The notes under the pieces were generated by a model, which did not search any database, had not been told where the DNA came from, and saw only the letters and a program-made list of their open reading frames with translations. From assembly GCA_029844215.1 (NCBI GenBank), contig CM056721.1:138475254-138539253 (forward strand): 64,000 nt of DNA, read 5' to 3'. Origin of the DNA: Przewalskia tangutica (Eukaryota > Streptophyta > Magnoliopsida > Solanales > Solanaceae). Positions 36,044 to 47,336 of this stretch are shown piece after piece. The translations under genes and the position numbers were made by a program. How positions within the stretch are numbered: position 1 is the first letter of the stretch; each line of letters begins with the position of its first letter.

Positions 36044-36162
36044 CTGCTCAAAAGCTTCAATGAATGGGAGATTGATATGAAGCTTTTTGAAGACCTCTAA
36101 AAATTTGGAGAAGTGCTTGTCTAAGGACTTCTTATGTAGCCTTTGAGGGAATGGAATTTTGT

Positions 36163-37794
36163 CTACAATTCCCTCATGACTGCCGGTGGAGCTTTCTCTA
36201 CAATAGGGCGGTCCTCAATAACTCCCTCTTTCTCTGCCTCAACTGCTCTTTCCAATTCATTCTCCTTTTCTTCCACTAGCTGAGGTGCAACCTGCTCTAA
36301 CTGCTTTTCATATCTCAAGATGATTGCCTGACACTTCTCCCTTGGATTCATCACAGTATTACTAGGGAGAGCCCCCTGAGGTATGTCATTCAACTTTCCT
36401 GCCAACTTCCCCACTTGTGTCTCCAAATTCTTGATCGATGACTTCGTTTCTGTCATGAACTGGGCCTGAAAATCGACCATTTGTTTCTGGGAGTTGGCCA
36501 AGGTTGGCAGTGATGACCCTGTCTCTTTCATGAATTGTGTCAGTACTGTCTTTATTTCTCTTATTTCATCTGACTTCTCTTGTGGGGCGGGTAGGCTGAA
36601 CTGCTGTGAAAATGTGCCTTGATTTCCCTGTTGTTGCTGAAACTTCCCCTGAAATTGAGGTTGCTTCCCTTGTTCATTCTTCCATGAAAAAATTGGGTGA
36701 TTTCTCCACCCCTGATTATATGTGTTAGAGTAGGGGTTGTTGTAGGGCCTCTGAAAATTCCCCACTGCCTGAACCTGCTCATAGGCACATTATTTGGGTC
36801 CACAGGGTGCATCTATCAAAAGTATGGGGACCCCCACAGATTTCACAACTCACTGGTGCACGAATGCATGCGGGCATAGTAACTTTGATCTGTTGCTTTG
36901 TCAAAGTGGAAACCTGGGCAGTCAATGCGGTGATAGCATCTAACTCATTAATTCAAGCCACTTTCCTACTGTTCATTGCTCTCTCATCGGCCCCCTGATG
37001 GTTGTTTGTGGCCATGTCTTCTAGCAAATCATGTGCCTCATTGACACTCTTTTTCATGAACGTACCTTCTGCTGCAACATCAATAATGGTACGAGTTATA
37101 CCACACAGCCCATTGTAAAATATGTTGACTAACATCCACTTCTCAATCCCATGATGCGGGAATTTTCTCTGAAATCTTTAAACTACTCCTATACATCATC
37201 GAGTGGTTCTCCTTCCAGGTGATAAAAGTTATTAAGCTCACCTCTAAGTCTTGTTGCTTTGGCTGGAGGGAAGAATTTGGCAAGAAACTTTTGAGCCTAG
37301 TCTTGTCATGTGGTAATGGAGTTCGCTTGTAATGAATTCAACTAACTCTTTGCTATATCCCTGAGTGAGAATGAGATGAGTCTTAACCGAATGACATCAT
37401 CAGTAACACCATTGTACTTAAACGTTGCACACAGCTCCAGAAAATTTGCTAGATGCAAATGGGGATATTCATACGGTAACCCCCCAAATTGAACTGAGAC
37501 TTGAACCATGTGCAAGATTGCTGGTTTGATCTCAAAATTATTGGCTTCAACAGCTGGAAGCCTGATGCAAGTCTGTACCCCTGTAATTGTAGGCATCACA
37601 TAGTCCCCCAAGATCCTTTCTGCAGGGACTTGTCTTAAGACAGGCGGTAACTCATCATTCACCAAATTCTGATCCTGCTGATCTTCCATTGCTAACAAAT
37701 CAGCAGTTCTTTTATCTTTTCTGTTTTGTCTGCACAATCTTTCAATCTCAGGGTTCAGAGGGATAAGAGTGTTTGTTCCTCTCCTACTTCGCAT
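36163..37794 (-). pseudogene. Athila 3 gag
   Basis: Starts MRSRRGTNTLIPLNPEIERL at 37794. The core GVQTCIRLPAVEANNFEIKP runs to a stop near 37342, where Trp is expected. It continues in frame with further stops (near 37300 and 37180), then MLVNIFYNGLCGITRTIID (37135), and a knuckle CEICGGPHTFDRC near 36850. A frame change near 36790 precedes the Gln-rich C-terminal part (36765-36163). Confidence 0.88.
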
Positions 37795-37933
37795 AAACTA
37801 AGTTCCTGAGACTAATAAAAAATAACAACATATCATGGCAAACAACACTAAAGCAAAATAAAAATAAAAAAGACTGAAAATAAAAACCAAATTAGAAATA
37901 AGAATAGATAAATCGATATTAACAGTACGTCAG

Positions 37934-37951
37934 TCCCCGACAACGGCGCCA
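37934..37951 (-). promoter_or_regulatory. Primer binding site of Athila 3, tRNA-Asp type
   Basis: Minus strand TGGCGCCGTTGTCGGGGA, 6 nt inside the LTR boundary (plus 37958). Confidence 0.9.
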
Positions 37952-37957
37952 AAAACT

Positions 37958-39105
37958 TGTTGCGATATTTCCGTATGCTTACGCAAGTGTACGTATTGTT
38001 CAAGTAATAAAGATCTGTAAGACCGAGTTTATCGTCCACAAAGACTGGTTTATTAAGTACCGGTTATCTATTCTATGGTATCTATTTGGTTGACGTTCTT
38101 TAGTTTGAGAATTATACTAAGAATTATGACTAAGTGCAGAAAATGAACTAAAGATTATAATATTTTGGGTTTATAACAGTTATGAAGGAAATATGGCTTT
38201 CAATCTCCTCAACTATCCACTCTTTCACGTGTTAATGCAATGTTAATGACTCTTCTTCTTATTAAGATAGCAGGTTAACTAATATGTCATCATATTCCGG
38301 TTAGGACATACGAGAGCTCAACCTTGTGCAGAAACCTTCTATATTTCTATGATAGATTTTACCACACAGGAGGATTAAGAACAGTAACCTTAATTACTAC
38401 ACAAGTATCGGGGTACTTTCGTCCACGATTTTAACCTATGTCTAAACAACTACAGCATATTCAAATCTCACCTTTCAGACTTTTGATTCGAAATCATATG
38501 AGTTATGATAATTAGTGATCAGTTAATTATCAAACAATCAAAATAATATTGAATAGATCTTAATATGCTGAAGAAGAAATCAATAATCAATACATTAACT
38601 ATATGAAAGAGTTTCAAGAAGATTCGATGGAAATCCTACTAAAGTAATTAGCTCCTAAACATTGTCATGTCAAGCTAAATTACAATCCAACATAAACTGA
38701 AATAAAGTAAAGGAAAGAAAAAGAACTTGAACAAGAGTCTCCAATTATAACCTCTTTTCTTGCCTCCCAAAAGTATGATTTGTAATATGGTATAAGGTAT
38801 ATCATAATGAACAGGGTTTTAGGGTTTTTTACTTGAAAAAAATCACGTTTCGGACCCTTTTGCCCTTCGAAAAAATGGAAAAATCAAACTTTTCTCGCGC
38901 AGACCCGCCTCGGCGCTACGGTGCCGGAACTACTATAGTCGAATCATACATTGCAGTATATTGGGCGCCACGGCGCGGTGGCGTCCATTTCCGGATTTTC
39001 TGATTTTTTGTCATTTTCTCGTCCGGACTTCGTCTGATTTCTTTTGTGCTTTCCGGGACTTCTTAGACTTCATTTCTTAGCCTTTTCTTATGCAATTGCA
39101 TCCTC
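37958..39105 (-). repeat. 5' LTR of Athila 3, incomplete
   Basis: Ends (minus strand) AATATCGCAACA, as Athila 1 does. It contains GCGCCACGGCGCGGTGGCG-type words at about 38898-38990. The outer start is missing. Confidence 0.8.
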
Positions 39106-39357
39106 AAAAGTAGTTTCTTCTCCTTACTGCCACCTTAACACTGCCACCTTTTGAAATTAGAGCCCATGAACTTTTATGGGCGTTCATGGTGATACCTAGC
39201 AGGTGGTGGAACAGTGTTGTTCCCATAAGTATTGGCAAAGGCGTTTGGAACGCCTTGAGCAGCGGCGGATGATTCAGCGTTGAATTTAGTAGTTCCAGTC
39301 ATGATGTTGTTGCTAACAGCAAATATAGTCTTAAGATTGTGAGTAATACAATGCGGT
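39106..39357 (-). pseudogene. Copia gag N-terminus, split from its leader by the LARD
   Basis: On the minus strand an ATG near 39303 opens a Ser/Ala-rich leader (MTGTTKFNAESSAAAQG, then TVPPPARYHHERP). After a TAA come the copia gag words KF.G.NFKRWQ, followed by another stop. Its upstream part should lie beyond the LARD, from 47337 rightward on the minus strand. Confidence 0.7.
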
Positions 39358-39904
39358 GGTAACACCCCATTTTAACCGGGGTTGAAACGGTGTACTACGT
39401 ATGGTTAATTCTTGAATTGTATTTAAGGAGTCGCCACCTAATTAGTCTAGTGAATTAGGACACTTTAAATGTAACATAAAATGCTACAAATGATCTCCAT
39501 TTTTTAAAGGTCTACGAAACTAATGAGATTTCGGGTAAGGGTTCTTTATTATCCTAAAGGGAATGGGTTAGGCATCATATAGGATCTGCTAACTTGCGGT
39601 TGTCCGGTCAAACTTAGGTTGGTATTATTGTGCTAACATGTATTATATAATTCTAAAGGTGTTCTACAATTATTAAACTAAGAGATATTTAAACTAGACA
39701 AGCATATATTTAAATAAGATATGCATTTAACAAGAAAGCAAAAATCATATAAAAAGAGAGTGAAGAGAACTTAACTGTATTTCGCTTTAATTTTCATTTT
39801 CTGGACAGGCTTTAACTTTTGGATGCATCCCCAGGTACCTGCAAAAAAACACTTAGTAGTAGAGTTAGTGTATAATAAATAAATTGTCAAATAAACACAA
39901 CGTA

Positions 39905-39953
<49 letters not shown>

Positions 39954-41485
39954 TTTTTATATAGTGTGGGCTCAGGTAGTGTTATGTCAAAGATACTAAG
40001 ACATGAGAACCCAATATCGCTTCGACTGCGATCGACTCACCTCTCGGTGAACGATACTATACATTCTCGTCTATTCTTTTCACTTTCCTCCTCGCCTACA
40101 TATTCCGTCTCGCTTAGCATGAAGGCCTCCAGATCGACAGATAAATCCTTCTTCGGCCAGTGTAGTATAAAGTTCAAAATCAATAAAATACCAAGTGTAG
40201 TATCTTGTTCAAATCAGTAAAATAAATAACAAATAAGCCAAAATCAGTCCCTGATTTTTTACATCAACACCGGGTCAACCCGACTTTCTGGAAGAAAACC
40301 CGAGGAAAAAAATAACCAAACAGTCCAGAAAATGACATTTCCAGTCCAGATTTTAAGATGAACAACAGCAACAGTTTTAGAATTTGACCCGGGTTCGACC
40401 CGACTCGACCCGGCTTCAAACCGAGAGCAAAACAATGACAAAAGAAGTCTGTTGCAAAGGCAAACTACAGATACCAAAAGATACGACAATATAGGTCACT
40501 GGAGCCTTCGAAAATTCGCCCATTTCGGCGAATCAAATAATAATCACAAGAAGACAACCAAAATCCCAAATTTAAAGCCAACGGGGTCGCCAGAATTTAA
40601 AGAACTCCGACTCAAATGCCAAACACAAGAGAAAAATGTCAAATCAGTCCAACATCAACAACACACATAATAGCAATAACACGACACAGTAATAGTTAGC
40701 GTCTCCGAAGTTCACTCCGGTCAGATTCAACAGTAAGATGAGACGAGGGAGGTGAGGTTCGACGGCGTCACTTCCATGGTGTAACACCGGAGCGCCGCCG
40801 CCATGAACATTTAAGAGATAGAGAGAGGTCGACAGTGAGCAGTGGGTCATGGCAGTGGCAAGGATGGTTCAACGAACAGTGGTGTGAGGTCGACGATAGG
40901 TTTTTCACGGTGTGGATGATGATGGTGACGGGAAGCAAATTCGTCGGTCGTCATTTCCGGCGAGAAGTCTGCGGCTGATGAGTGTTGAAAATGAGAATGG
41001 GAGAAGGGTGGAGTATCGATGAGTATATCGGCTGAGGGTGTGGGTGTCTTGTGCGGCTGCTGGTGGTCGAAGAAGATGGCGGGAGAGTGAGATTGAGGCA
41101 GTGTGTGCAAAGTAGCGGCTGACGTTCCATAAAAGAACAAAAGAGTTGGACCAAAATATGAAGAGTGCGGCTGCCCTCCTCTTAAAATAAAGGGGAGGTG
41201 TTTAATTTATAAACATATTTAGGTTTAGGATTTAGGTTTGGTTTTTTGGGGGAAAAAACAAATGGGTGTTTGAAATCTGAAAATAGGCAGTTGGGCTCAT
41301 GAAATGGGTCAAAAAAATATAATTAGGCTTGGAGAAGATGAGATTAATTTCGGGAGTGTTTTTGGAGTTGAAAATAAAAAAATAAAATTGGGTTTAAATT
41401 GAAATAAAGCTGAAAATAAAAAACAAAGATTGGGCGCCCTTTTATTGTAAAATTTGGAAAATCCGGGTCAAATTGAGTGTCAACA
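39358..41485 (+). repeat. LARD LTR, left copy
   Basis: 2128 bp. It has a (TA)n run at about 39914-39943. The repeats stay open on the minus strand at about 40847-41140 in both copies (His/Pro-rich), with no recognised similarity and poor support as a gene. Confidence 0.88.
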
Positions 41486-41885
41486 ACAGCCCCTGTTTAA
41501 CCGGATACGATGGAATAGTGTTCGGGCAAACACGTTGACTTGTAGTTAATTTTGGCCCAATCAGAAAAATAGGAGACGCATAAGAGCGAAATGAGTCCCG
41601 AAGGAAAGGAATTGCGATACTAAGAAGTAAGATTGATGCAAGTTTAAAAGGTGTTGACTTAGTATAGAATTTTGATGACACTGGGGCCATAGGTGTTGTG
41701 GGAGATTGAAGGAGATAGTTCCATGTTGTGCTCTCGTTCCGGTAAATCAAAGTACCTGCAGTTTAAAACTTAAAAGGTTAGTGCATAACTGTTAAGATAA
41801 GATGATAAAGCATGTATATATGAGAAATGTGATCCTCTGAGTTGAAATGTTGTCATTGCGCAGATGTAATGTAGTTGCAGTTGTT

Positions 41886-43024
41886 CGTCGTTTCCGGACG
41901 TAATGCAGATGACGTTGTTTCCGGACGAAATGTATATGACGTCGTTTTCGGACGTAATGTTGATGGCGTCGTTTCCGGACGAAATGTAGATGTTCGTCGT
42001 TTCCGGATGATGACGTCGTTTCTGGACGTAATGCTGATGGCGTCGTTTCCGAACGTAATGCAAATATTCATCATTTCCGGACGAAATATAAATGACATCG
42101 TTTCCGGACGTAATGCAAATATTCGTCGTTTACGGGTGTAATGCTGATGGCGTCGTTTCCGGACGTAATGCAAATATTCATCGTTTCCGGATGAAATGTA
42201 GATGACGTCGTTTTCGGACGTAATGCGGATGACGTCGATTTCGGACACAATATAAAGGTCGTCGTTGCATGGACGAGATATAAATGAAGTCGTTGCATGG
42301 GCATAATAAAATAACGTCGTTGAGTAGACGTGATGTAGAGGTCGTCGTTGCATGGACGAAATATAAATGAATGTCATTGCATGGGCATAATAAAATAACA
42401 TCGTTGAGTAGACGCGATGTAGAGGTCGTCGTTGCATGTACGAAATATAGATGAATGTCATTGCATGGGCATAATACCGTCGTTGAGTAGACGTGATGTA
42501 GAGGTCGTCGTTGCATGAACGAAATATAGATGAGGTCGTTGTATGGGCATAATAAAATAACGTCGTTGAGTATACGTGATGTAGAGGTCGTTGTTGCATA
42601 GGCGGAATATAGATAAGGTCGTTGCACAGGCGTAATAAGATGGCGTCGTTGAGTGGATGTGATATAGAGGTCGTCGTTGCATAGACGAAATATAGATAAG
42701 ACCATTGCATAGGCATAATAAAATGGCGTCGTTGAGTGGACGCGATATAGAGGTCATCGTTGTATAGACGAAATGTAGATAAGGCTGTTGCACAGGCGTA
42801 ATAAGATGGTGTCGTTGAGTGGACGCGATAAAGAGATCGTCGTTGCATAGACGAAATGTAGATAAGGTTGTTGCACAGGCGTAATAAGATGGCGTCGTTG
42901 AGTGGATGCGATATAGAGGTCGTTGTGCAGACGTATTTGACGAACGTTATTGAATAGATGTAATAAGAGAAACGTCGTTGTGGGGACGTATTTGATGAAC
43001 GCCATTGAATAGACGTAATAAGAG
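41886..43024 (+). repeat. 27-bp tandem array, partly in 84-bp higher-order units
   Basis: From 41886 to about 42250 the unit is CGTCGTTTCCGGACGTAATGCAGATGA-like, with starts at 41886, 41913, 41940, 41967 and 41995. From about 42255 three variant monomers (GTCGTTGCATGGACGAA.., GTCATTGCATGGGCATAATAAA.., CGTCGTTGAGTAGACGTGATG..) repeat as an approximately 84-bp set (starts 42315, 42343, 42372, 42399). CpG density is high. Long minus-strand reading frames here (331 codons at 42848-41853) follow from the period being a multiple of three. Confidence 0.92.
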
Positions 43025-43689
43025 TGATTTGGACATATTAGTCCAGGCTACTTATGCTAAAATTACCTGCAATATATAAACCAGATACATTAGTTAGTGC
43101 CATAAAGTGATTGAGAAATGAGGTGAGAATGCGGCCCTGTAAGCCGAAATGGTGTCTTAATAGATGCGTGTGATTGTGGCCTCGTGGGCTGAGCTGCTAT
43201 GCGGAACTTTCTAGCAAAGCAAAGAGTTAGTGCAGGGATATATGGATATGCGAAATGAATGGACTCAGATGAGAATGTGGCCCTGTGAGCCAAGTTGCTA
43301 TGCGAAAATCCCCTTCAACGTTACCAACTTTTCAGCCCCAGTTATCGGTATTTAAAAGAGAATATGTGAGATTTGAAAAGGGGCGGCTGATTTGTGCCGA
43401 CTTTGTAGCTTTAGCCCTGATCACTCGTATGCCCGATCTGTTTGGACTTGTAATCATTGTCTGGTTTTGAGTATTTGCTACTAGAACGCAATCGATAATA
43501 AGCTTGTCGGTATTGTCGACCTCTTCATGTTGTGAAGCTTTTAAAAGCAGCCCCAGTTTTGGCATAAGCGGATGCCAAATGGACGAGACCGAATTTGATA
43601 TGGAATACCGACCTATCCTATCGCGGAGATTGGATGGAGTGTTCTTTGCAACCGGTAGAGTAAGGGCGAAAGATTTTAGAAAGAGTTGG

Positions 43690-44240
43690 ACAGAGTCCGA
43701 TGAGGCCACCTACGTATCTCGCCATAGAGATAAAGTAGATACATAGTCCAAGAGCATAGCCCAGTTGAAGTTAGGTTCGTCAATTAGACTTTGAGATTTT
43801 TTTTTTTTTAAAAAAATGGGACCAAAGCTAATATGGCCGCCTATTTATTTTGCCAAAGGAACCAGATTCCCGTCGCGTCATTGAGATCTGCAGGGTGGCG
43901 GGTACTTCGACTGCCTTGTATCAGGTGAAGAGAAGGGGGTGGTAGGCTTAGTAGGGCTCGAACCTACAATATCACCGTTATGAGCGGTACGTTTCAACCA
44001 ATTATAACCTGTAGTTTACCCTGAAAAGATGGGAGAATGAGATTTTCAAAAGGTAGTATCGAGGCCGATATGACCGCCTACGTATCTCACTGAGGGAATC
44101 AGGTCACGCGTAGTTCACCGGTGACGGAGAATAAAAAGATTCTTAAGAGATGGAAAATTAGGATTTTTCTAAAAGGTGGGACCGAGGCCGAAATGGCCGC
44201 CTATGTATCCCGCCATGGGAATCAGGTCACACGTAGTTCC
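43690..44240 (+). repeat. Degenerate repeats of a 'gaggcc..ggccgcctacgtatc' module
   Basis: Four copies near 43703, 43837, 44070 and 44193. Spacings are about 134, 233 and 123 bp. The last two also share 'gggaatcaggtcac..cgtagttc'. The wide middle gap contains the tRNA-like sequence. Confidence 0.7.
43943..44005 (-). pseudogene. tRNA-like sequence, anticodon CAT, resembling mitochondrial trnI(CAU)
   Basis: The anticodon arm is perfect (TACCG-CTCATAA-CGGTG, anticodon CAT), and so is the T arm (GTAGG-TTCGAGC-CCTAC). The 3' acceptor half TAAGCCT is present. The 5' acceptor half and part of the D arm are replaced, so the acceptor stem cannot form. From memory the retained two thirds match plant mitochondrial tRNA-Ile(CAU) closely. 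This suggests a mitochondrial-origin fragment trapped in the LARD; it is not a working tRNA. Confidence 0.6.
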
Positions 44241-45193
44241 GAAGTGTGACAAAATTTTGAGAAAATCGTTGTTTGGGATATGGGCTTTCCGCGTATCGCA
44301 CTGATAATGCAAGGAATAACACAGCCCCAGAAAACCAAGCTAGTATAGCTCGTAATCAATGCTAAGCGCATGCACAAAGTTGAAGTAGCAAAATACTGTA
44401 TTAAAGTGCACATAGCTGAAAGCAACAACATTACAATAGCAAGCAGACTATATGGATATCAAATGCGCGTCCTAGAATGTTTGGGACCTCTTTTTATGTC
44501 AGAGGTGGGCCTAAACGTCAAATATGCGAGATTATGATAAATAGGTCCAAACCGTAAACTGCAATGTTTTGTGGGAAATGACGACCAAATGACGGTACAC
44601 TTTTTCCAATTTCGGCATGTCCAGATTGGGCTTGAATCCGTCTATCTTTATCACGCTACACATAATATGTTGATTGATCGTTGGGTTGTACAACCCGTCG
44701 ACAAGTTTGGTGTTTTCCTAATTGTGGCGTCGATACCAAAGATCAACCCACCTAAGGTAAATGTATGCATGCCTTAAGATGAAGGGTGGTATAGCTCTAT
44801 TTTAAGTTTTCTAAGATTTGGATTACTGGACGCAAGGTTCCTGAGCGGACACTCGAGTGAGAAGGCTACGCGTCCACCGATTGGACCGGATTCTCCGCGT
44901 AAAACGCCATCTCTCTTAAATTTGGGTATTTGAAAGAAATTTGCGGGTGAGCAAAGCACACCTCGCGTGTAGTGTGTGATAGTGTAATTTTTCTGTAAGA
45001 GAAGAAATATGAGCGTAATGTCAGTTTAAAGAAAGCAGTAAAAGAAAGTAGCAATTAAAGCAGTTAAATATACAAAATTAAAGCAAGCAATTTTAAGGCA
45101 CTTAAAGCAAATAAAAGCAAATAAAACCAAGCAATAATAACCCTAAGTTTGTTATGGTTAAGAACCTGATTATCCCCAGTGGAGTCGCCATGC

Positions 45194-45743
45194 TGTAACA
45201 CCCCATTTTAACCGGGGTCGAAACAGTGTTATTACGTATGGTTGATTCCTGAATTGTATTTAAGGAGTCGCCACCTAATTAGTCTAGTGAATTAGGACAC
45301 TTTAAATGTAACATAAAATGCTACAAATGATCTCCATTTTTTAAAGGTCTGCGAAACTAATGAGATTCCGGGTAAGGGTTCTTTATTATCCTAAAGGGAA
45401 GGGTTAGGCATCCTATAGGATCCGCTAACTTGCGGTTGTCCGGTAAAACTTAGGTTGGTATTATTGTGCTAACATGTATTATATAATTCTAAATGTGTTC
45501 TACAATTATTAAACTAAGAGATATTTAAACTAGACATGCATATATTTAAATAAGATATGCATTTAACAAGAAAGAAAAAATCATATAAAAAGAGAGTGAA
45601 GAGAACTTAGCGGTATTTCACTTTTATTTTCCTTTTCTGGACAGACTTTAACTTTGGGATGCGTCCCCGGGTACCTGGAAAAAAAACACTTAGTAGAAGA
45701 GTTATTGTATAATAAATAAATTGTCAAATAAACACAACGTATA

Positions 45744-45798
<55 letters not shown>

Positions 45799-47331
45799 AA
45801 AAGATATATATTTATATAGTGTGGGCTCAGCTAGTGTTATGCCAAGGATACTAAGACATGAAAAGCCAATATCGTTTCGGCTGCAGTCGACTCACCTCCC
45901 GGTGAACGATACTATGCATTCTCGTCTATTCTTTTCACTTTCCTCCTCGCCTACATATTCCGTCTCGCTTACCATGAAGGCCTCCAGATCGACGGATAAA
46001 TCCTTCTTCGGCCAGTGTACTATCAAGTTCAAAATCAATAAAATACCAATTGTAAGTATCTTGTTCAAATCAGTAATATAAATAACAAATAGGCCAAAAT
46101 CAGTCCCTGATTTTTTACGTCAACCCGACTTTCTGGAAGAAAACCCGAGGAAAACAATAACCAAACAGTCCAGAAAATGACATTTCCAGTCCAGATTTTA
46201 AGATGAACAACAACAACATTTTTAGAATTTGACCCGGGTTCGACCCGACCCGACCCGATTTCAAACCGAGAGCAAAATAATGACAAAAGCAGTCCGTTGC
46301 AAAGGCAAACTACAAATACCAAAAGATACGACAATGAAGGTCACTGGAGCCTTCGAAAATTCGACCATTTCGGCGAATCAAATAATAGTCACAAGAAGAC
46401 AACCAAAATCCCAAATTTAAAGTCAACGTGGTCGCCGGAATTTAAAGAACTCCGACCCAAATGCCAAACACAAGAGAAAAATGCCAAATCAGTCCAACAT
46501 CGACAACACACATAATAGCAATAACACGGAAGAGTAATAGTTAGCGTCGCCGAAGTTCACTCCGGTTATATTCAACAGCAAGATGGGACGAGGGAGGTGA
46601 GGTTCGGCGGCGTCACTTCCATTGTGTAACACCGGAGCGACGCCACCGTGAACAGCTAAGAGATAGATAGAGAGAGGGGTCGACAGTGAGCAGTGGGTCG
46701 TGGCAGTGGCAAGGATGGTTCAACGAACAGTAGTGTGAGGTCGACGATGGGGTTTTCACGGTGTGGATGATGATGGTGACGGGAAGCAAATTCGTCGGTC
46801 GTCACTTCCGGCGAGAAGTCTGCGAATGAGTGTTGAAGATGAGAATGGGAGAAGGGTGGAGTATCGATGGGTATATCGGCTGAGGGTGTGGGTGTCTTGT
46901 GCGGCTGCTGGTGGTCGAAGAAGATGACGGGAGAGTGAGATTGAGGCAGGGTGTGCAAAGTAGAGGCTAATGTTCCTTAAAAGAACAAAAGAGTTGGACC
47001 AAAATATGAAGAGTGTGGTTGCCCTCCTCTTAAAATAAAGGGGAGGTGTTTAATTTATAGAGATATTTAGGTTTAGGGTTTAAGTTTGGTTTTTGGGGGG
47101 GAAAATAAATGGGTGTTTGAAATCTGAAAATGGGCAGTTGGGCTCATGAAATGGGTCAAAAAATATAATTGGGCTTGGAGAAGATGAGCTTAATTTCGGG
47201 AGTATTTTTGGAGTTGAAAATTAAAAAATAAAATTGGGTTTAAATTGAAATAAAACTGAAAATAAAAACAAAGATTAGGCGCCCTTTTTTTGCAAAATTT
47301 GGAAAATCCGGGTCAAAATTGAGTGTCAACA
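45194..47331 (+). repeat. LARD LTR, right copy
   Basis: 2138 bp, aligned with 39358-41485 throughout apart from scattered substitutions and the microsatellite, which here is (TA)n followed by (GT)n at about 45735-45799. The run lengths differ between copies, as expected for independent slippage after insertion. Confidence 0.88.
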
Positions 47332-47336
47332 GCGGT

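Larger units (their letters stand above)
35086..39105 (-). mobile_element. Athila-type gypsy element 3, truncated, minus strand
   Basis: Order on the minus strand: LTR (39105-37958), PBS, gag, protease. RT-RNase H-integrase and the 3' LTR are absent. The left end adjoins the duplicated NEN flank at about 35086. The right end breaks off before the expected LTR start and abuts a copia gag fragment at about 39106. The post-protease segment near 35205-35250 ('ttgggaggcaacccaat' on the minus strand) is typical of Athila. Confidence 0.88.
41486..45193 (+). other. LARD internal domain, non-coding
   Basis: Holds, in order: a short lead (41486-41880), a tandem array (41886-43024), a mixed segment with repeated 'gaatgtggccctgtgagcc' words (43120-43300), degenerate repeats of a 'ggccgcctacgtatc' module with a tRNA-like insert (43690-44240), and AT-rich DNA with several 'aagcaa' runs before the right LTR (45050-45150). 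Confidence 0.8.
39358..47331 (+). mobile_element. LARD-like non-autonomous LTR retrotransposon, 7974 bp
   Basis: Two direct repeats of 2128 and 2138 bp flank 3708 bp of internal DNA, with a perfect 5-bp TSD GCGGT (39353-39357; 47332-47336). The LTRs start (T/G)GTAACACCCC and end GTCAACA. The 5' LTR's first T appears mutated to G. The interior has no gag, protease, RT or integrase in any frame. Long LTRs around a long non-coding interior define large retrotransposon derivatives (LARDs). I could not identify a standard PBS just after 41485. The orientation is chosen from the 'ccccagtggagtcgccatgc' segment before 45194, common upstream of 3' LTRs in Solanaceae; the strand is therefore less certain than the ends. 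Confidence 0.88.

Noticed and set aside
40847..41140. Reading frame of about 100 codons in the LARD LTR, present in both copies
   Set aside because: Conservation follows from LTR duplication. His/Pro/Ser-rich with no known domain and no start context that stands out.
41853..42848. 331-codon minus-strand reading frame
   Set aside because: It lies wholly within the 27-bp tandem array. A period divisible by three keeps several frames open, and the peptide is just the repeat translated.
41886..43024. CRISPR-like array
   Set aside because: The units are contiguous variants of one monomer without unique spacers, in a plant nuclear genome.
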